A stretch of DNA of 64,000 bases from an uncultured Luminiphilus sp. GTDB taxonomy: Bacteria > Pseudomonadota > Gammaproteobacteria > Pseudomonadales > Halieaceae. The stretch's first letter is position 1. Each line of letters begins with the position of its first letter. Location: positions 1-64,000 of the forward strand of contig CALSMP010000009.1 in the NCBI GenBank assembly GCA_943787485.1. The letters run 5' to 3'. The position numbers were made by a program, and so were the translations under genes. This document shows, piece by piece, positions 40,467-51,005 of the stretch. The notes under the pieces are model-generated. The model did no database searches. It was not told the origin of the DNA and was given only the letters and a program-made list of their open reading frames with translations.

Positions 40467-42212
40467 GTGGATAAGCAGACTCGTCTCGCCAGAACTATCT
40501 TAAACGGCTTCGCCGCGTACTTTGCCGAGTTTGAAAACATCACGCTCGCTGCCCGAACTCGCTTTGAGAATGCCGAATGGCAGTTGATGCACGTTGCTTC
40601 CACGCGTCGTATCGCGCTTTATAAAGAAAAAGTTCTCGAGACCCTCGAATTCGCGACTTATATCGCGGGGGATCAGCTTACCGATTTTGGCTTCTGGACG
40701 GGGACCCGGGCGGTTTACGCCGAGTTAGTGCGGGGGATGACGAACTTTGAGATTGCTGAGACGTTTTATAACTCCATTTACAACGCGGTGTTTGGCCATC
40801 GCCGTATTCGGGATGATCATGCGTTCGTTTTCTCTCCCCAGGGGGATATGCCGCCAGTCGATGTGAGCAAGGTGGTGGTGCGGTTTACTCGCCGGGGAGG
40901 GCTTTCGGGAGCTTTTAATGACCTGCTTTCCTATTATCGGTTGTCGATACCCTTTGAAGATCAGGCCCGAGATGTCGCCAATATCGTGGCCGCGATCGAA
41001 AAGCACTTAGGCAGTGACTTTGATCTCGCGAGTCCCGGGCTCGAAATACAGATGCTTGAGCATCACTTTTATCGAAACAAAGCGGTGTACATCGTAGGTC
41101 GCATTGTTGCGGGTCGTCAGCAGATGCCCATTGTATTGCCCTTGCTGCACAACAATGATGAGGATGATCCGAAGGTATACATCGATACGATTCTATTTGG
41201 TTCCGATCGGGTGAGCTTGCTGTTCAGTTTTACCCGGACGTATTTCATGGTCGATGCATCGATACCTTCCCAGTATGTTTTGTTTCTGCAGCAGCTGATG
41301 CCCAAGAAGGATACCTCAGAGATTTATAGCGCCATCGGGCATCATCGGCACGGCAAGACCTTTTATTACCGAACTGCCTACAGGCACATGCAGGCAACTG
41401 AAGATGAATTTATTGTTGCTCCCGGTATCAAGGGAATGGTGATGACCGTGTTCACGTTGCCGTCCTACGAGTTCGTATTCAAAATAATTAAGGACCGTTT
41501 TACACCGCCTAAAGACATGACCCATGAGGCGGTTAGGAGTAAGTACGACTTGGTGAAACGCTGGGATCGCGCCGGACGTATGGCGGATACCCAGGAGTTT
41601 TCAAATCTGGTGTTTGATCGTGCCCGCTTTTCCGAAGAGCTTATGGCGGAGCTTTTGGCAACCTGTCCGTCACAGATTCACACTAGCGGTACCGCACTTA
41701 TCATCAAGCATTGCTACGTTGAGCGGCGTATGACCCCGCTTAATCTTTACCTTCAGGAGGCCTCTGATGACGACGTAGAGGCTGTTATGGACGATTACGG
41801 TAAATCGATTAAGGAGCTGGCGGCGGCAAACATCTTCCCCGGCGATATGCTGCTGAAGAATTTTGGCGTGACCCGACACGGGCGCGTCGTGTTTTATGAC
41901 TACGATGAAATTCAGCCGCTTCTCGAGTGCAAGTTCAGGCGCATACCGCCCCCCAGAGATGAGTATGAGGAAATGTCAGGGCAACCTTGGTACTCGGTAG
42001 GCCCCAACGACGTTTTTCCTGAAGAGTTCAGGCTGTTTTTCTCGGGAAACCAACGGGCTCGGAACGCATTCGATGCGCTCCACAGTGATATTTATGACGC
42101 GGAGTTCTGGACCGGGTTGCAAGACCGTATTCGCTCGGGGCACGTTGAGGACTTTTTCCCTTATCCCAAGAGGATTCGCTTTTCCTATTCTCAAACACAG
42201 GCATCAGCATAA
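40467..42212 (+). CDS. aceK: Isocitrate dehydrogenase kinase/phosphatase
   Basis: 581 residues from a GTG start, near the length of E. coli AceK (578). AceK phosphorylates and inactivates isocitrate dehydrogenase to direct carbon to the glyoxylate shunt, and also reverses the reaction. Motifs visible are SRRIALYKEKV-type N-terminus, TDFGFWTGTRAVYAELV and the Mg-binding VVFYDYDEIQPL. aceB/aceA are not adjacent. The stop TAA overlaps the ATG of the following histidine phosphatase. Confidence 0.95.
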   Translation: MDKQTRLARTILNGFAAYFAEFENITLAARTRFENAEWQLMHVASTRRIALYKEKVLETLEFATYIAGDQLTDFGFWTGTRAVYAELVRGMTNFEIAETFYNSIYNAVFGHRRIRDDHAFVFSPQGDMPPVDVSKVVVRFTRRGGLSGAFNDLLSYYRLSIPFEDQARDVANIVAAIEKHLGSDFDLASPGLEIQMLEHHFYRNKAVYIVGRIVAGRQQMPIVLPLLHNNDEDDPKVYIDTILFGSDRVSLLFSFTRTYFMVDASIPSQYVLFLQQLMPKKDTSEIYSAIGHHRHGKTFYYRTAYRHMQATEDEFIVAPGIKGMVMTVFTLPSYEFVFKIIKDRFTPPKDMTHEAVRSKYDLVKRWDRAGRMADTQEFSNLVFDRARFSEELMAELLATCPSQIHTSGTALIIKHCYVERRMTPLNLYLQEASDDDVEAVMDDYGKSIKELAAANIFPGDMLLKNFGVTRHGRVVFYDYDEIQPLLECKFRRIPPPRDEYEEMSGQPWYSVGPNDVFPEEFRLFFSGNQRARNAFDALHSDIYDAEFWTGLQDRIRSGHVEDFFPYPKRIRFSYSQTQASA

Positions 42213-42919
42213 TGGCTTCGATTTACCTGATTCGGCACGGACAGGCTTCTTTCGGCGCAGAGAACTACGATCAGCTCTCCACCCTCGGGCAGCGCCAAGC
42301 CGACATAACGGGCCAGTACCTTGAAGAGATTGGACTTGCCATTGATGTCGCCTATAGCGGGAGCCTATCCCGGCAGCGAGAGACCGCGGAGCGGGTCATG
42401 GCGGGGCTTGGCTTTGGCGAGCCAATCCTAACCGATGAGCGCTTCAATGAGGTGGACAATGATGAGCAGGTGCGCGCGCTGTTGCCCGGGCTCGCGACTG
42501 GTGACGAAGCTCTCGCGGAGATTGCCGGACGCGGGATGAAGTCGAGTAAAGATTACCAGAAGATCATTGCCGCGGTATTCAACGCGTGGGTCCATCCGGA
42601 CTGCGCTGCAACGGGCATCACCCCATGGTCGAACTACCGAGATGGGGTAGAGGCGGCGCTTCGAAATATTATCGCCACCGTCGGAAGTGGCAAGAACACT
42701 GCGGTCTTTACCTCAGGAGGAACGATTGCGACGGCAGTGGGTTTGGTGACTGGCGCGGCGCACTCCGGGTTCTATCAGTTTTATGAGCCAGTCATGAATT
42801 GCTCTATCACGCGGTTCATCTACTCGGGTTCGCGTATTTCCCTGTCGAATTTTAATGACACGGCGCATTTGGCGTTGCTAGGCGCCCAGCTGGGCGAGTC
42901 ACTGGTGACCTATCGATGA
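42212..42919 (+). CDS. Histidine phosphatase family protein with an altered second histidine
   Basis: 235 residues. The phosphoacceptor motif LIRHGQASF near the N-terminus defines the branch-1 histidine phosphatase superfamily. The second conserved block, usually SHGG, reads TSGGTIATA, so the second catalytic His appears replaced by Ser. Function is therefore uncertain: it may dephosphorylate a small metabolite, or be a weak or non-catalytic member. It overlaps aceK and the next phosphatase by one to four bases. Confidence 0.75.
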   Translation: MASIYLIRHGQASFGAENYDQLSTLGQRQADITGQYLEEIGLAIDVAYSGSLSRQRETAERVMAGLGFGEPILTDERFNEVDNDEQVRALLPGLATGDEALAEIAGRGMKSSKDYQKIIAAVFNAWVHPDCAATGITPWSNYRDGVEAALRNIIATVGSGKNTAVFTSGGTIATAVGLVTGAAHSGFYQFYEPVMNCSITRFIYSGSRISLSNFNDTAHLALLGAQLGESLVTYR

Positions 42920-43467
42920 CGTCTATATGGTTGGTGCGGCATGGTGAGGCCGCCGCGAAGTGGGCTGAGCACCCCGATCCGGGTCTGAGCGAGCTGGGTC
43001 AGCAGCAGGCCATGGCCGCAGCCGATCAGTTGGAGCGCTTGATGCCCCCGCAGGTTGCGTTGGTGAGTAGCCCCAAAGCACGAGCCATGGAGACCGCTGC
43101 GCCTCTTCAACAACGACTGGGTGCGCCGCTTGATATCAATGAGGCGTTTATTGAAATTCAGGCGCCGGTGCCCCTTGAGGATCGTCAGAACTGGCTCAGG
43201 GCGTTTATGAATCAGGGTTGGTCAGATCAGGAAGATGTGCTCTGGCAGTGGCGTGAGGGTATTGTGAACGGCTTGTTGGCATTGCAGCAGCCGACCATCG
43301 TCTTTACGCATTTTCTGGTCATCAATGCTGTGATAGCCCACATTCGGGGTGATGACCGAACCCTGCAGGTGTGGCCCGATAATGGGTCTGTGCACGAGTT
43401 GGTGCTTGTGCAGGGTGCGTTGAAAGTGGTGACTATCGGTCAGGAAATGGCGACGGTTGTTACCTGA
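42916..43467 (+). CDS. Histidine phosphatase / phosphoglycerate-mutase-like protein
   Basis: 183 residues with LVRHGEAAAKW, the typical GLSELGQQQA block and a second-His region VFTHFLVINAVIA. It is co-translated with the preceding gene (ATGA). It resembles the SixA/CobC-like small phosphatases; the substrate is unknown. The TGA stop directly abuts the stop of convergent tesB. Confidence 0.83.
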   Translation: MTSIWLVRHGEAAAKWAEHPDPGLSELGQQQAMAAADQLERLMPPQVALVSSPKARAMETAAPLQQRLGAPLDINEAFIEIQAPVPLEDRQNWLRAFMNQGWSDQEDVLWQWREGIVNGLLALQQPTIVFTHFLVINAVIAHIRGDDRTLQVWPDNGSVHELVLVQGALKVVTIGQEMATVVT

Positions 43468-44286
43468 TCATCGGGTTTTTGGGCGCACTAGGGCTTCTTG
43501 TGTGGTGGAGGCGAGCAGTCGACCTTCACGATTCCACAGTTGGCCACGGTTAAAGCCCCGGGCATTGCCCGCCCAGGGGCTGTCGCATTCGTAGAGAATG
43601 TAATCACTGATATCGGGAATCTCGTGAAACCAAATTGCATGATCGAGACTGGCAACAACGTGGTTGATGTCCCAGTCCTCGAGTCCCTGCGGGTAAAAAC
43701 TTGTCCCCAGTAGCGCGCAGTCGCTAATTAGAGCCAGTCCTGCTTGGTGGATGCGCGCATCGCTGACCAGATCACCCCGTACCTTGAACCAGTTCTGTTG
43801 CTTCTCTTGGGGCTGACTGCTCCTCTGGGTAATTCGCACGCGATCGATCTGGTACATGTCGCTGAAGCTTGGATATGTGAAGCCCTTTAGGCTGTCATCG
43901 ACCTCTTCGGGAAAGGGTACCTTGGGCATGGATTGGCTGTGGGTAAAGCCGTCTTCAGTGACTTGATAGCTAATGGAGGTATTAAAAATCGCGGCGCCTT
44001 TCTGACGGGCCACCACGCGTCGAGTCGCAAAGGATCGGCCATCGCGTATTGGGTCCACTTCGAACTCGATCGGGGTGGTTGGATCGCCACCCCGTAAGAA
44101 GTAAGCGTGCATGGAATGTGCGAGCAGAGGCCCCTCTACGGTTGCGTTGGCCGCGAGCAAACACTGCGCCAAGACCTGGCCACCAAAAATCCTGCCCTGG
44201 GGTTGCGGGCTCTGGCCGCGAAACCAACAGCGACCAACCTGCTCAGGCTGGATTAAGTCAATAACGTCTTGAAAACTATCCACCAT
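43468..44286 (-). CDS. tesB: Acyl-CoA thioesterase II
   Basis: 272 residues with a double hot-dog fold: FRGQSPQPQGRIFGGQVLAQ near the N-terminus, then the second domain ending ARGFNRGQLWNREGRLLASTTQEALVR. TesB hydrolyses medium- and long-chain acyl-CoA. It lies downstream of the tandem TetR gene on the same strand (24 bases apart) and is plausibly regulated with it. The stop codon touches that of the convergent phosphatase. Confidence 0.93.
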   Translation of the reverse strand: MVDSFQDVIDLIQPEQVGRCWFRGQSPQPQGRIFGGQVLAQCLLAANATVEGPLLAHSMHAYFLRGGDPTTPIEFEVDPIRDGRSFATRRVVARQKGAAIFNTSISYQVTEDGFTHSQSMPKVPFPEEVDDSLKGFTYPSFSDMYQIDRVRITQRSSQPQEKQQNWFKVRGDLVSDARIHQAGLALISDCALLGTSFYPQGLEDWDINHVVASLDHAIWFHEIPDISDYILYECDSPWAGNARGFNRGQLWNREGRLLASTTQEALVRPKTR

Positions 44287-44310
44287 GGATCTCCTGCGAG
44301 GCGGGGGGTC

Positions 44311-45606
44311 TTAGGTTTTGGCAAGGCCAAAGAAGAACACGTCGAAGTAATCGATAGCGGCAGCATCAATATCGTCAAGCTTGCGCCAGCTCCCGATGTC
44401 CATTGACGCATTAATAGCGCCTTGCAACATGTTTTGCGTGACATCGATATTGACTGCTCGCATGCTGCCTTCCTGCTGGCCTTGTTCGATGAAGCGATGA
44501 ATAAAGCTATTGGCCGTATCAGTGCGGGCCAGAATGCGCCGTCTGATGGGTGGCGGCAGAGCGGTAATGGTGTTGTACCGAATCAGTGGACCGAGGTCTG
44601 AATTTTGTATCCCGAAAATACGTCGGCAAGCCTCATCGAGTTTTTCGGCGGGCCCCATGTTCTTGGCCGTGATTTCCTCAGAAAGAGCCTCCAGCTGGTC
44701 CAGGGAAAAGTCATAGCACTGGGTTAGCAGCGATTCTTTGTTGGTGAAGTGATAGTAGAACGCTCCTTTGGACACCTGTAGATACTCGGCGATCTCATCG
44801 AGAGACGTACCGTTAAAGCCCTTCATGTTAAAAAATCGGGTACCGGCCTTGAAGAACGCCTCTTGTTTCAGTCGGTTTTGCGCCTCCCGATCAAATCCGC
44901 GTGCGCTAATGCCGGCCTCGCTTGGAAGAGCAGCTGTGCCTGGTACGTACTGATATGGCTTGGCTAGTAGTCCGTGGGTGACGATATCTTTGACGGCCTC
45001 GCTTGCTTGGGCTGCCGCCGTCTGAGGCATCTCGTATAACCAATAAAACGACCAGTCCAACGCGCCAATGAGTGCACGGGTGGTTGAGGTAGAGTGGCAT
45101 TCTCTAATGACCTTCTGCTCGATTCCGTCGCGAATGTAACCACGGACCCGCTTGAACATATCTAGATACTCGGGAATCAACGCGTCTCGATGCTTTTCTT
45201 TGAGGGAAGCGACTTCGAGGGGGGCCGCAAAGTAATCATCATCGCCGGCGAGCGCCCGTAATATGGTGTCGATGTGGGCCTGCATAAACAGGATGACCCG
45301 CTCTAGCGGATGATCGGTTGTAGCCTCAATGCGACTCAGGTTTTTGTGCGCGTGTTTGAGGGATGCGTCGTAACACTGGAAGATCAAGTCTTCCTTAGTT
45401 TTTACGTAATAATAGAGGCTGGTCTTGGTCAGCCCAAGCTTTTCGGCCACGTCGCTAAGGGTCGTTGAGCGTGCTCCCTTGGTATTAAACAGCTTGGCTG
45501 CGCGTGACAGAATGGCGCCGTGTTTGGCCTCATGCTGGATACCACGATTAAAAGGGGAGCCGCTGTCTGACGGGGGAGTCACGGTGCAATAATTCTCAAA
45601 ATTCAA
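44311..45606 (-). CDS. Double TetR-type regulator (two tandem TetR units)
   Basis: 431 residues, about twice the usual TetR length. Two helix-turn-helix domains are visible: one near residue 45 (LSDVAEKLGLTKTSLYYYVKTKEDL) and one near 255 (LDEIAEYLQVSKGAFYYHFTNKESLL), each followed by a helical ligand domain. It was probably formed by duplication or fusion, so one chain might act as a pseudo-dimer. The TTG start is weak; a GTG at 45582 is an alternative. It is divergent from an enoyl-CoA hydratase gene and precedes tesB, so it probably senses an acyl-CoA or fatty acid. Confidence 0.85.
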   Translation of the reverse strand: MNFENYCTVTPPSDSGSPFNRGIQHEAKHGAILSRAAKLFNTKGARSTTLSDVAEKLGLTKTSLYYYVKTKEDLIFQCYDASLKHAHKNLSRIEATTDHPLERVILFMQAHIDTILRALAGDDDYFAAPLEVASLKEKHRDALIPEYLDMFKRVRGYIRDGIEQKVIRECHSTSTTRALIGALDWSFYWLYEMPQTAAAQASEAVKDIVTHGLLAKPYQYVPGTAALPSEAGISARGFDREAQNRLKQEAFFKAGTRFFNMKGFNGTSLDEIAEYLQVSKGAFYYHFTNKESLLTQCYDFSLDQLEALSEEITAKNMGPAEKLDEACRRIFGIQNSDLGPLIRYNTITALPPPIRRRILARTDTANSFIHRFIEQGQQEGSMRAVNIDVTQNMLQGAINASMDIGSWRKLDDIDAAAIDYFDVFFFGLAKT

Positions 45607-45615
45607 TTTTTTGAA
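45602..45615. promoter_or_regulatory. Candidate operator at the tetR/enoyl-CoA hydratase divergent region
   Basis: TTCAA-TTTT-TTGAA is a perfect inverted repeat of 5-bp arms. It covers the annotated TTG start of the double TetR gene and lies about 100 bases upstream of the hydratase ATG. It could be the regulator's own operator; this is an inference from symmetry and position. Confidence 0.3.
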
Positions 45616-45714
45616 CTTTAAGTATTTTTTTTGTCCGTGTCCATGAGGTTCGGAATTACGCCCAAAATTTCAATGTGTGCGACACTTCGGCAGACCCAAA
45701 AGGAATCGAATGAC

Positions 45715-46467
45715 ATGAGCGCTACCATCCTGTTTGAGCAGCATCAAGGCGTTGCGAGGATCAGCTTCAACCGCGCCGACAAGCACAACGCGCTGGGTCA
45801 TCAGGAGCTGGCCGGCATTGAGGCCGCGCTCGATTCCCTAGATGAAACCGCGCGGGTTGTCATATTGGCCTCGCAGAGCGGGCGGACCTTTTGTGCTGGC
45901 GCTGATTTACAGCAGATCAATAATGGCGAGCTGAGTGGTGAGCGATTCCAGGCGATGACTAATCGGATCGCCGCGCTGCCGATCCCAACCCTGTGCGTTA
46001 TCAATGGCAATATTTTTGGGGGCGGCGTGGAGCTGGCCGTGTCCTGCGATTTTCGTGTAGCGGCCGATGACGTCATGATGCGAGTGCCGGCCGCCGCGAT
46101 TGGGTTGTGCTATCCGATTGATGGTATTGAGCGCTTGGTCAAACGCCTCGGTGTGGCCCTCGCTAAACGCATTCTGGTAGCTGCCGAGGAGTTCTCTGCG
46201 GCTGACATGAAATCCCTAGGTATTCTCGCTTGGACGGCACCAGCCTCAGAGTTGATGCTGTCTGCCAGCCAGTTTGCCGAGCAGCTCGCTTCCCAGGCTC
46301 CGCTAGCAGTGCGGGCCATGTTGCAAGTTATCGATCAAGTGGAACAAGGTCAGCTGGACCGGTCCGAGGCGGATCGCCTGGTGGCTTTATGTGCCGGTTC
46401 GGCGGATTTGAAGGAAGGCCTGTTGGCGCAGCGTGAGCGCCGAGCGCCGCACTTTACGGGCGAGTGA
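45715..46467 (+). CDS. Enoyl-CoA hydratase/isomerase
   Basis: 250 residues from the ATG at 45715, chosen because AAGGA lies nine bases upstream; a longer in-frame start at 45631 would put non-crotonase residues first. Crotonase landmarks are FCAGADLQQINNG (oxyanion hole 1) and GGGVELAVSCDFRVAADD (oxyanion hole 2). The residues at the two classical catalytic Glu positions are not both clear from reading. It is divergent from the double TetR regulator. Confidence 0.87.
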   Translation: MSATILFEQHQGVARISFNRADKHNALGHQELAGIEAALDSLDETARVVILASQSGRTFCAGADLQQINNGELSGERFQAMTNRIAALPIPTLCVINGNIFGGGVELAVSCDFRVAADDVMMRVPAAAIGLCYPIDGIERLVKRLGVALAKRILVAAEEFSAADMKSLGILAWTAPASELMLSASQFAEQLASQAPLAVRAMLQVIDQVEQGQLDRSEADRLVALCAGSADLKEGLLAQRERRAPHFTGE

Positions 46468-46515
46468 CACCACAGGCGATTGTATGACCAGGATTTGATT
46501 ACTGGGTCTCTGCGC

Positions 46516-49500
46516 TTAGATTGTGGGTAAGGCGTTAATGACCTGGTCGAGCATTTCCGTGATTGAGTCGTAATCAGCCTGTGAGAGCGTGCTGCTACCG
46601 GCCTTGGCTGCCTGCTCAATGTTACCCAGTAGGTTGGATAGCTGCTCGGCGCCGATGTTAGAGGTCATACTTTTGAGAGCGTGAGCGGCTTGACGCAGGG
46701 CCGGATAGTCTTCTCTGCCAATCAGTGCTTTGAGCTGCTCGGTATGTTCGGGTAGCTGGGTCAAAAAGGCGGTAACGACCTGCTGGATTAGCACATCGCC
46801 TTTTGCTGGATTAATCGCTCTGATGTTGTCGAGCGCTTTGACATTTAGAACCGCCAAGCTTTCGTCGACACTCGCAGCAGGCTGGTGGGGAACGTCCTGA
46901 CTCGAAGAGTCAGATTTTTGTACTTGCTGCCGCGCTTGCAAAAGGGCAGCGATACGCGTCGTTAATTCGTCGATTTCAAACGGTTTGGTCATGAACTCAT
47001 CCATACCGCAGTCAATCGCCCGACGAAACTCCTGCTCTCTCGCGGCAGCAGTGAGCGCCATGATGGGGGTCCGGTCTCGTCCTTGAGCAGCCTCAAGCTC
47101 CCGAATCTGGATCGTGGCGTCGAAGCCATCCATCACCGGCATTTGACAGTCCATCAGCACGAGGTCAATCGCCTGTTCACGAAAAAGATCAACGGCTTCT
47201 TTACCATTCTCGGCAATAACAGGCGTAAGCCCCATGCTATTTATCGCCTCGGTGACCAAGATTTGATTGACCTTGTTGTCTTCAGCTACCAGAACCAAGC
47301 CGGTCTCCGGGGTAAAGGTTGTGCTTACCTTTACACTGACGGGGAGGTGAGAGCAGGCTTCCAGCAGGTTGGTCAGCGTAACCGGCCGGTGCAAACCGAC
47401 CCAGGGCCCGCTGCCAAGCCGTGGCGACAAACTTCGGATGGAGGTGGCTAGCACCAGAGGCGTGGATGTCAGGGTCTCTTCGAAATAATCTAGGTCAGCC
47501 CGGTCTAATAATTCATCAGCAATCACTGCCGCGAAGGAGCGGTGGATTGCTTCATCCGCCTGCGCCAGCCTGACGACACGGTAGCCCACGATATCAGCGT
47601 GCGCGTTCACGCTCTCCATCAGCACGTCATCGGCAGTCAAGAGCGCCAGTTCGCCACGGGTAGAGGTCGACCGAGACTCCAACTCGTCCAAAGGCAATGT
47701 GACCGACACACGGGTTCCTTGGCCTGACTCGCCATCCGAGATCTTTAAGTCGCCACCCATTAACCGGGCAAAATTACGGCAAATGGTGAGGCCTAAGCCC
47801 GTCCCGCCGTACTGTCGGGTGGTGCTGGCATCGACCTGCGTGAATTTTTCAAAAACACGCTCTTTGGCTTCCGCTGGAATGCCAACACCCGTGTCGTCTA
47901 CGGAGAAGGTGAGTTGGTTATCGCTGGATTTGCCCACCCGCACGATAATACGACCGGCTTCTGTGAACTTAATCGCGTTGCCAATAAGATTCGTAACAAT
48001 CTGGCGTATTTTTTGGGAATCACCCAGATAGCTATTGGCCAACGCGCTACTTGGAATGAAGTCGAGTTTGAGACCTTTTCGCTGTGCGGGCTCACCCTGC
48101 AGATAGCATACTTCGTCCACCATCCCGACAAGATCGAACTCAGCGTGTTCGATCTCTACGCGATCGGCTTCGATTTTCGCAAGGTCGAGGACCTCGTTAA
48201 TTAAATGCAGGAGCGTTTTGCCGCTGTTTAGCGCCGCACGTGCAAACCGCTTTTGTTGTGGTGTGATATCGGTTTTGAGCAAAAGCTCATTCATGCCAAT
48301 CATGCCATGCAACGGCGTCCGAATTTCGTGACTCATGACCGCTAGAAACTCAGATTTTGCTAGGTTAGCCGCCTCAGCATCCTGTGTCGCTAGCTCCAAT
48401 TCGCTGGTGCGCTCTCGCACCCGAAGGGCCAGCTCTTGTTCTCTCAGCAGAGCTTGCTTGAGATTGCGCTGGTAAAAAAGAACGATCAACCCAATAACCA
48501 GAACAGCCAGAGCGATGTAGCCAGCATAAGCAGCCGGTGAGTTCCACCACGGCGGGTGTACCACGACGGGCATGCGCAGACCCTCATAGTTCCAGCCACT
48601 CAAAACACCTTTGGCGGCGACTTCCAAGACGTAATCACCCGCGGGCAGCGTTGTGAGGCTGACGGTGCGCTCATTACCTCGGTATATCCACTCGTCGCCG
48701 AGCCCCCTGATACGATATTGATACTCTATTTCTTCAGGAGCGACATACTCGGCGCCAAAGAATTCGACAGTAGCAATTTTGTCCTCGTAGTTGAGATCGA
48801 GCACATAGTTCTGCAGATCCTGAGGAAAGGGAAGAAAGGAATCCATGACCTTGATGGCGGAGAGGCCGATTTGGATTGGTGGTGAAAATAAATCTATAGG
48901 CCGGTCTGCGATCACTGACACACCTCGAAAGCCGCCAAAGAAAATTGTTCCGGCATTGCTTCGGGCTGAAGATCCTACAATAAACTCGCTGTTGTTTGCG
49001 CCAAATTTGTTTGTGAAGTGTTTTGCCTGCGAAAGATTGAAATCAATTTGCGACAAGCCTTCGTTATGAGATATCCAGTAGAAGCCACTGGCGCTCCTGT
49101 GAATCCCCATTATTGAACGACTAGGAATCTGATATGCAGCAGTTATATTGCTAACGTTGATTATTTCTAAGTTCTGATCACGGATCGCTTCGAATAAGCC
49201 GGATTGATAGGTTCCAACAAGAAGCGAATTGCTGTCGCCGGAGCTAATTTCTATTGGGTTTAAAGAGACTTCTGGATCGCTGCGAATCGTTGCGAAGTGC
49301 GTAAACCCTGTGTCAACAAGATTAGAAAAATCCTGGCTGAGTTTTGCTACTCCTGATTCGTTGGCTATCAGATAGCCACCATCAGCGTCTTCATGAAGAG
49401 CAAATATCTTGTCGCTAATACCGCTATTTTGTATCGCCCTGAATGTTCTGATTACGTCCCCAGCTGGATTGATAATCGATAAACCCCCGCCAAAGGTGCC

Positions 49501-50874
49501 GACAATCAAATGCCGACTCTGGGTAAGTAGCAGTGATGTAATTGCATCACTGTGCAAACCATCTTGAGAGCTGCTATCTGACTTCACTTTTTCTAATTCG
49601 TTACTAAAAATTTCGAGCTTATAAAGCCCTCCTTCAAACGTACCTATCCATGCGATGTCGTTGGTAGCGGTCACAGCCATTGCGACCGGGTCTTTCAAGC
49701 CCGGGTGAGTAAACTGGTTGACGTGTTGAAATTTTGATTCGCCAGCTCTTCTGTATGAAACGCCTTGATCAGTGGCTAGCCACAACGTACCGTCGTCGGA
49801 AATATGAATGCCGTTAACTGTGTCACTATTGAGATTGGTATTGGCCTGGCTGATTGTATAGCCAACACTTTTTCTGGCTTGAGCAAGCCCTTGCAAAGTA
49901 CCTATCCAATAGGTGCCATCGCTACTCTTATCGATACTGTAAATTGGAACATCCTGCAGGCCGCTGTTGAAGTCTGCGTATGTCTGGAAAGATCGTCCGC
50001 CGTCATTGGTTACGGCTAGGCCTTTTCCTGTTCCAACCCATGTGTAATCTGAATCATGGAAGATCTGGGATATGTTATTCGAGGGCAGGTCGCCCGCATT
50101 GGGTCCAGACGTGATTTGTCTGACTGATTGATCATGACGGTCGACTACAAAAATCCCTGCATTTAAAGTCGCAATCCAAATCTCAGTCTCTGTCGCAGAC
50201 ATCGAGTAAACATCAGCATTTGCAGTTTCTGGCAGCGTGAATACGTTCTCTAAGAGAGCATTAGAGTTAGAGGCGTCCAGCCTATATAACCCCCGGCCGG
50301 AAATTAAAATGAGAGTGCTCTCCTCGTAAGCGAGGATGTCAACCACTCTCGCCCCAGAGGGAAATAGATCTTTTTGAAATCGAGTTTCCCTGAACTCTCC
50401 TGTTTCGTGGTTATAAATAGATATTCCATCATTTAGACCAACGTAAAGCCTTCCTTCAATGTCGATATCGAATGATTGGGGAGATATTTTTCGGCTCAAA
50501 AAAGGCTCGGGAGTTGAGAACGTTTTTCGCTCCCTGTCGAAGATTTGTATTGAGGTGCTGGTAGCAACCCAAATTTCTCCGCTCTTGCCCTGCTTTACCC
50601 CCAACAATGAACCGGTTGCTAGGCTTTCGGGTACACCTAAGTTCGGCAGATATTTTTCTACTCTTTTGCCGTCATAGACATTTAAGCCCTCTTGTGTGGA
50701 GAACCACATCATCCCGGTTTTATCCTGGAAGGACTCGGTTACCACAATTTGGGATAGCCTAGTGCCTACAGGTGAGGGCCAAAAGGTAAGATTGGGGCCG
50801 ATATCTGCAGACCCCAATGCAGGAATTAGGAGCACTAAGAATGCCAAACCTGACGCAATTAGAGACTGTCTCAT
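46516..50874 (-). CDS. Hybrid histidine kinase with propeller sensor, receiver and Hpt
   Basis: 1452 residues. The signal peptide is followed by a periplasmic two-propeller sensor with many Reg_prop repeats of the kind [17 protein letters not shown] and [12 protein letters not shown] (about residues 30-650), then a Y_Y_Y domain ([15 protein letters not shown], about 715). A membrane helix lies at about 778-798. HisKA follows, with phosphoacceptor His in MSHEIRTP (about 847), then the ATPase domain ([30 protein letters not shown]). A degenerate receiver-like stretch (about 1080-1180) has no clear Asp, then a true receiver follows (VAEDN, Asp in [13 protein letters not shown] about 1241), and an Hpt domain with His in AHALKSM (about 1395). 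This is the Bacteroidetes-like architecture of polysaccharide-sensing kinases; the ligand is unknown. No DNA-binding output is present. Confidence 0.92.
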   Translation of the reverse strand: MRQSLIASGLAFLVLLIPALGSADIGPNLTFWPSPVGTRLSQIVVTESFQDKTGMMWFSTQEGLNVYDGKRVEKYLPNLGVPESLATGSLLGVKQGKSGEIWVATSTSIQIFDRERKTFSTPEPFLSRKISPQSFDIDIEGRLYVGLNDGISIYNHETGEFRETRFQKDLFPSGARVVDILAYEESTLILISGRGLYRLDASNSNALLENVFTLPETANADVYSMSATETEIWIATLNAGIFVVDRHDQSVRQITSGPNAGDLPSNNISQIFHDSDYTWVGTGKGLAVTNDGGRSFQTYADFNSGLQDVPIYSIDKSSDGTYWIGTLQGLAQARKSVGYTISQANTNLNSDTVNGIHISDDGTLWLATDQGVSYRRAGESKFQHVNQFTHPGLKDPVAMAVTATNDIAWIGTFEGGLYKLEIFSNELEKVKSDSSSQDGLHSDAITSLLLTQSRHLIVGTFGGGLSIINPAGDVIRTFRAIQNSGISDKIFALHEDADGGYLIANESGVAKLSQDFSNLVDTGFTHFATIRSDPEVSLNPIEISSGDSNSLLVGTYQSGLFEAIRDQNLEIINVSNITAAYQIPSRSIMGIHRSASGFYWISHNEGLSQIDFNLSQAKHFTNKFGANNSEFIVGSSARSNAGTIFFGGFRGVSVIADRPIDLFSPPIQIGLSAIKVMDSFLPFPQDLQNYVLDLNYEDKIATVEFFGAEYVAPEEIEYQYRIRGLGDEWIYRGNERTVSLTTLPAGDYVLEVAAKGVLSGWNYEGLRMPVVVHPPWWNSPAAYAGYIALAVLVIGLIVLFYQRNLKQALLREQELALRVRERTSELELATQDAEAANLAKSEFLAVMSHEIRTPLHGMIGMNELLLKTDITPQQKRFARAALNSGKTLLHLINEVLDLAKIEADRVEIEHAEFDLVGMVDEVCYLQGEPAQRKGLKLDFIPSSALANSYLGDSQKIRQIVTNLIGNAIKFTEAGRIIVRVGKSSDNQLTFSVDDTGVGIPAEAKERVFEKFTQVDASTTRQYGGTGLGLTICRNFARLMGGDLKISDGESGQGTRVSVTLPLDELESRSTSTRGELALLTADDVLMESVNAHADIVGYRVVRLAQADEAIHRSFAAVIADELLDRADLDYFEETLTSTPLVLATSIRSLSPRLGSGPWVGLHRPVTLTNLLEACSHLPVSVKVSTTFTPETGLVLVAEDNKVNQILVTEAINSMGLTPVIAENGKEAVDLFREQAIDLVLMDCQMPVMDGFDATIQIRELEAAQGRDRTPIMALTAAAREQEFRRAIDCGMDEFMTKPFEIDELTTRIAALLQARQQVQKSDSSSQDVPHQPAASVDESLAVLNVKALDNIRAINPAKGDVLIQQVVTAFLTQLPEHTEQLKALIGREDYPALRQAAHALKSMTSNIGAEQLSNLLGNIEQAAKAGSSTLSQADYDSITEMLDQVINALPTI

Positions 50875-50937
50875 GTTGGGCGCGCTAGATAGATGTAGAC
50901 GTTATGAGATTACACGTAAGCTATCGATAAGCCAAAA

Positions 50938-50961
50938 AAAAGACCCTTTTGAGGGTCTTTT
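50938..50961 (-). terminator. Rho-independent terminator of the small repeat-protein gene
   Basis: Read on the minus strand, the stem AAAAGACCC / GGGTCTTTT with a six-base loop is followed by T residues (eight in a row). It sits 45 bases after the stop of the repeat-protein gene and upstream of the kinase start, so the kinase needs its own promoter. Confidence 0.82.
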
Positions 50962-51005
50962 GTTTTTCAGGTTTAGTTGCTTTTACTAACCGCTAATATT
51001 ATGTG

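Noticed and set aside
47083-48204. Several plus-strand open frames within the histidine kinase gene (for example 122 residues at 47083)
   Set aside because: They are shadows of the conserved kinase, receiver and ATPase coding on the minus strand.
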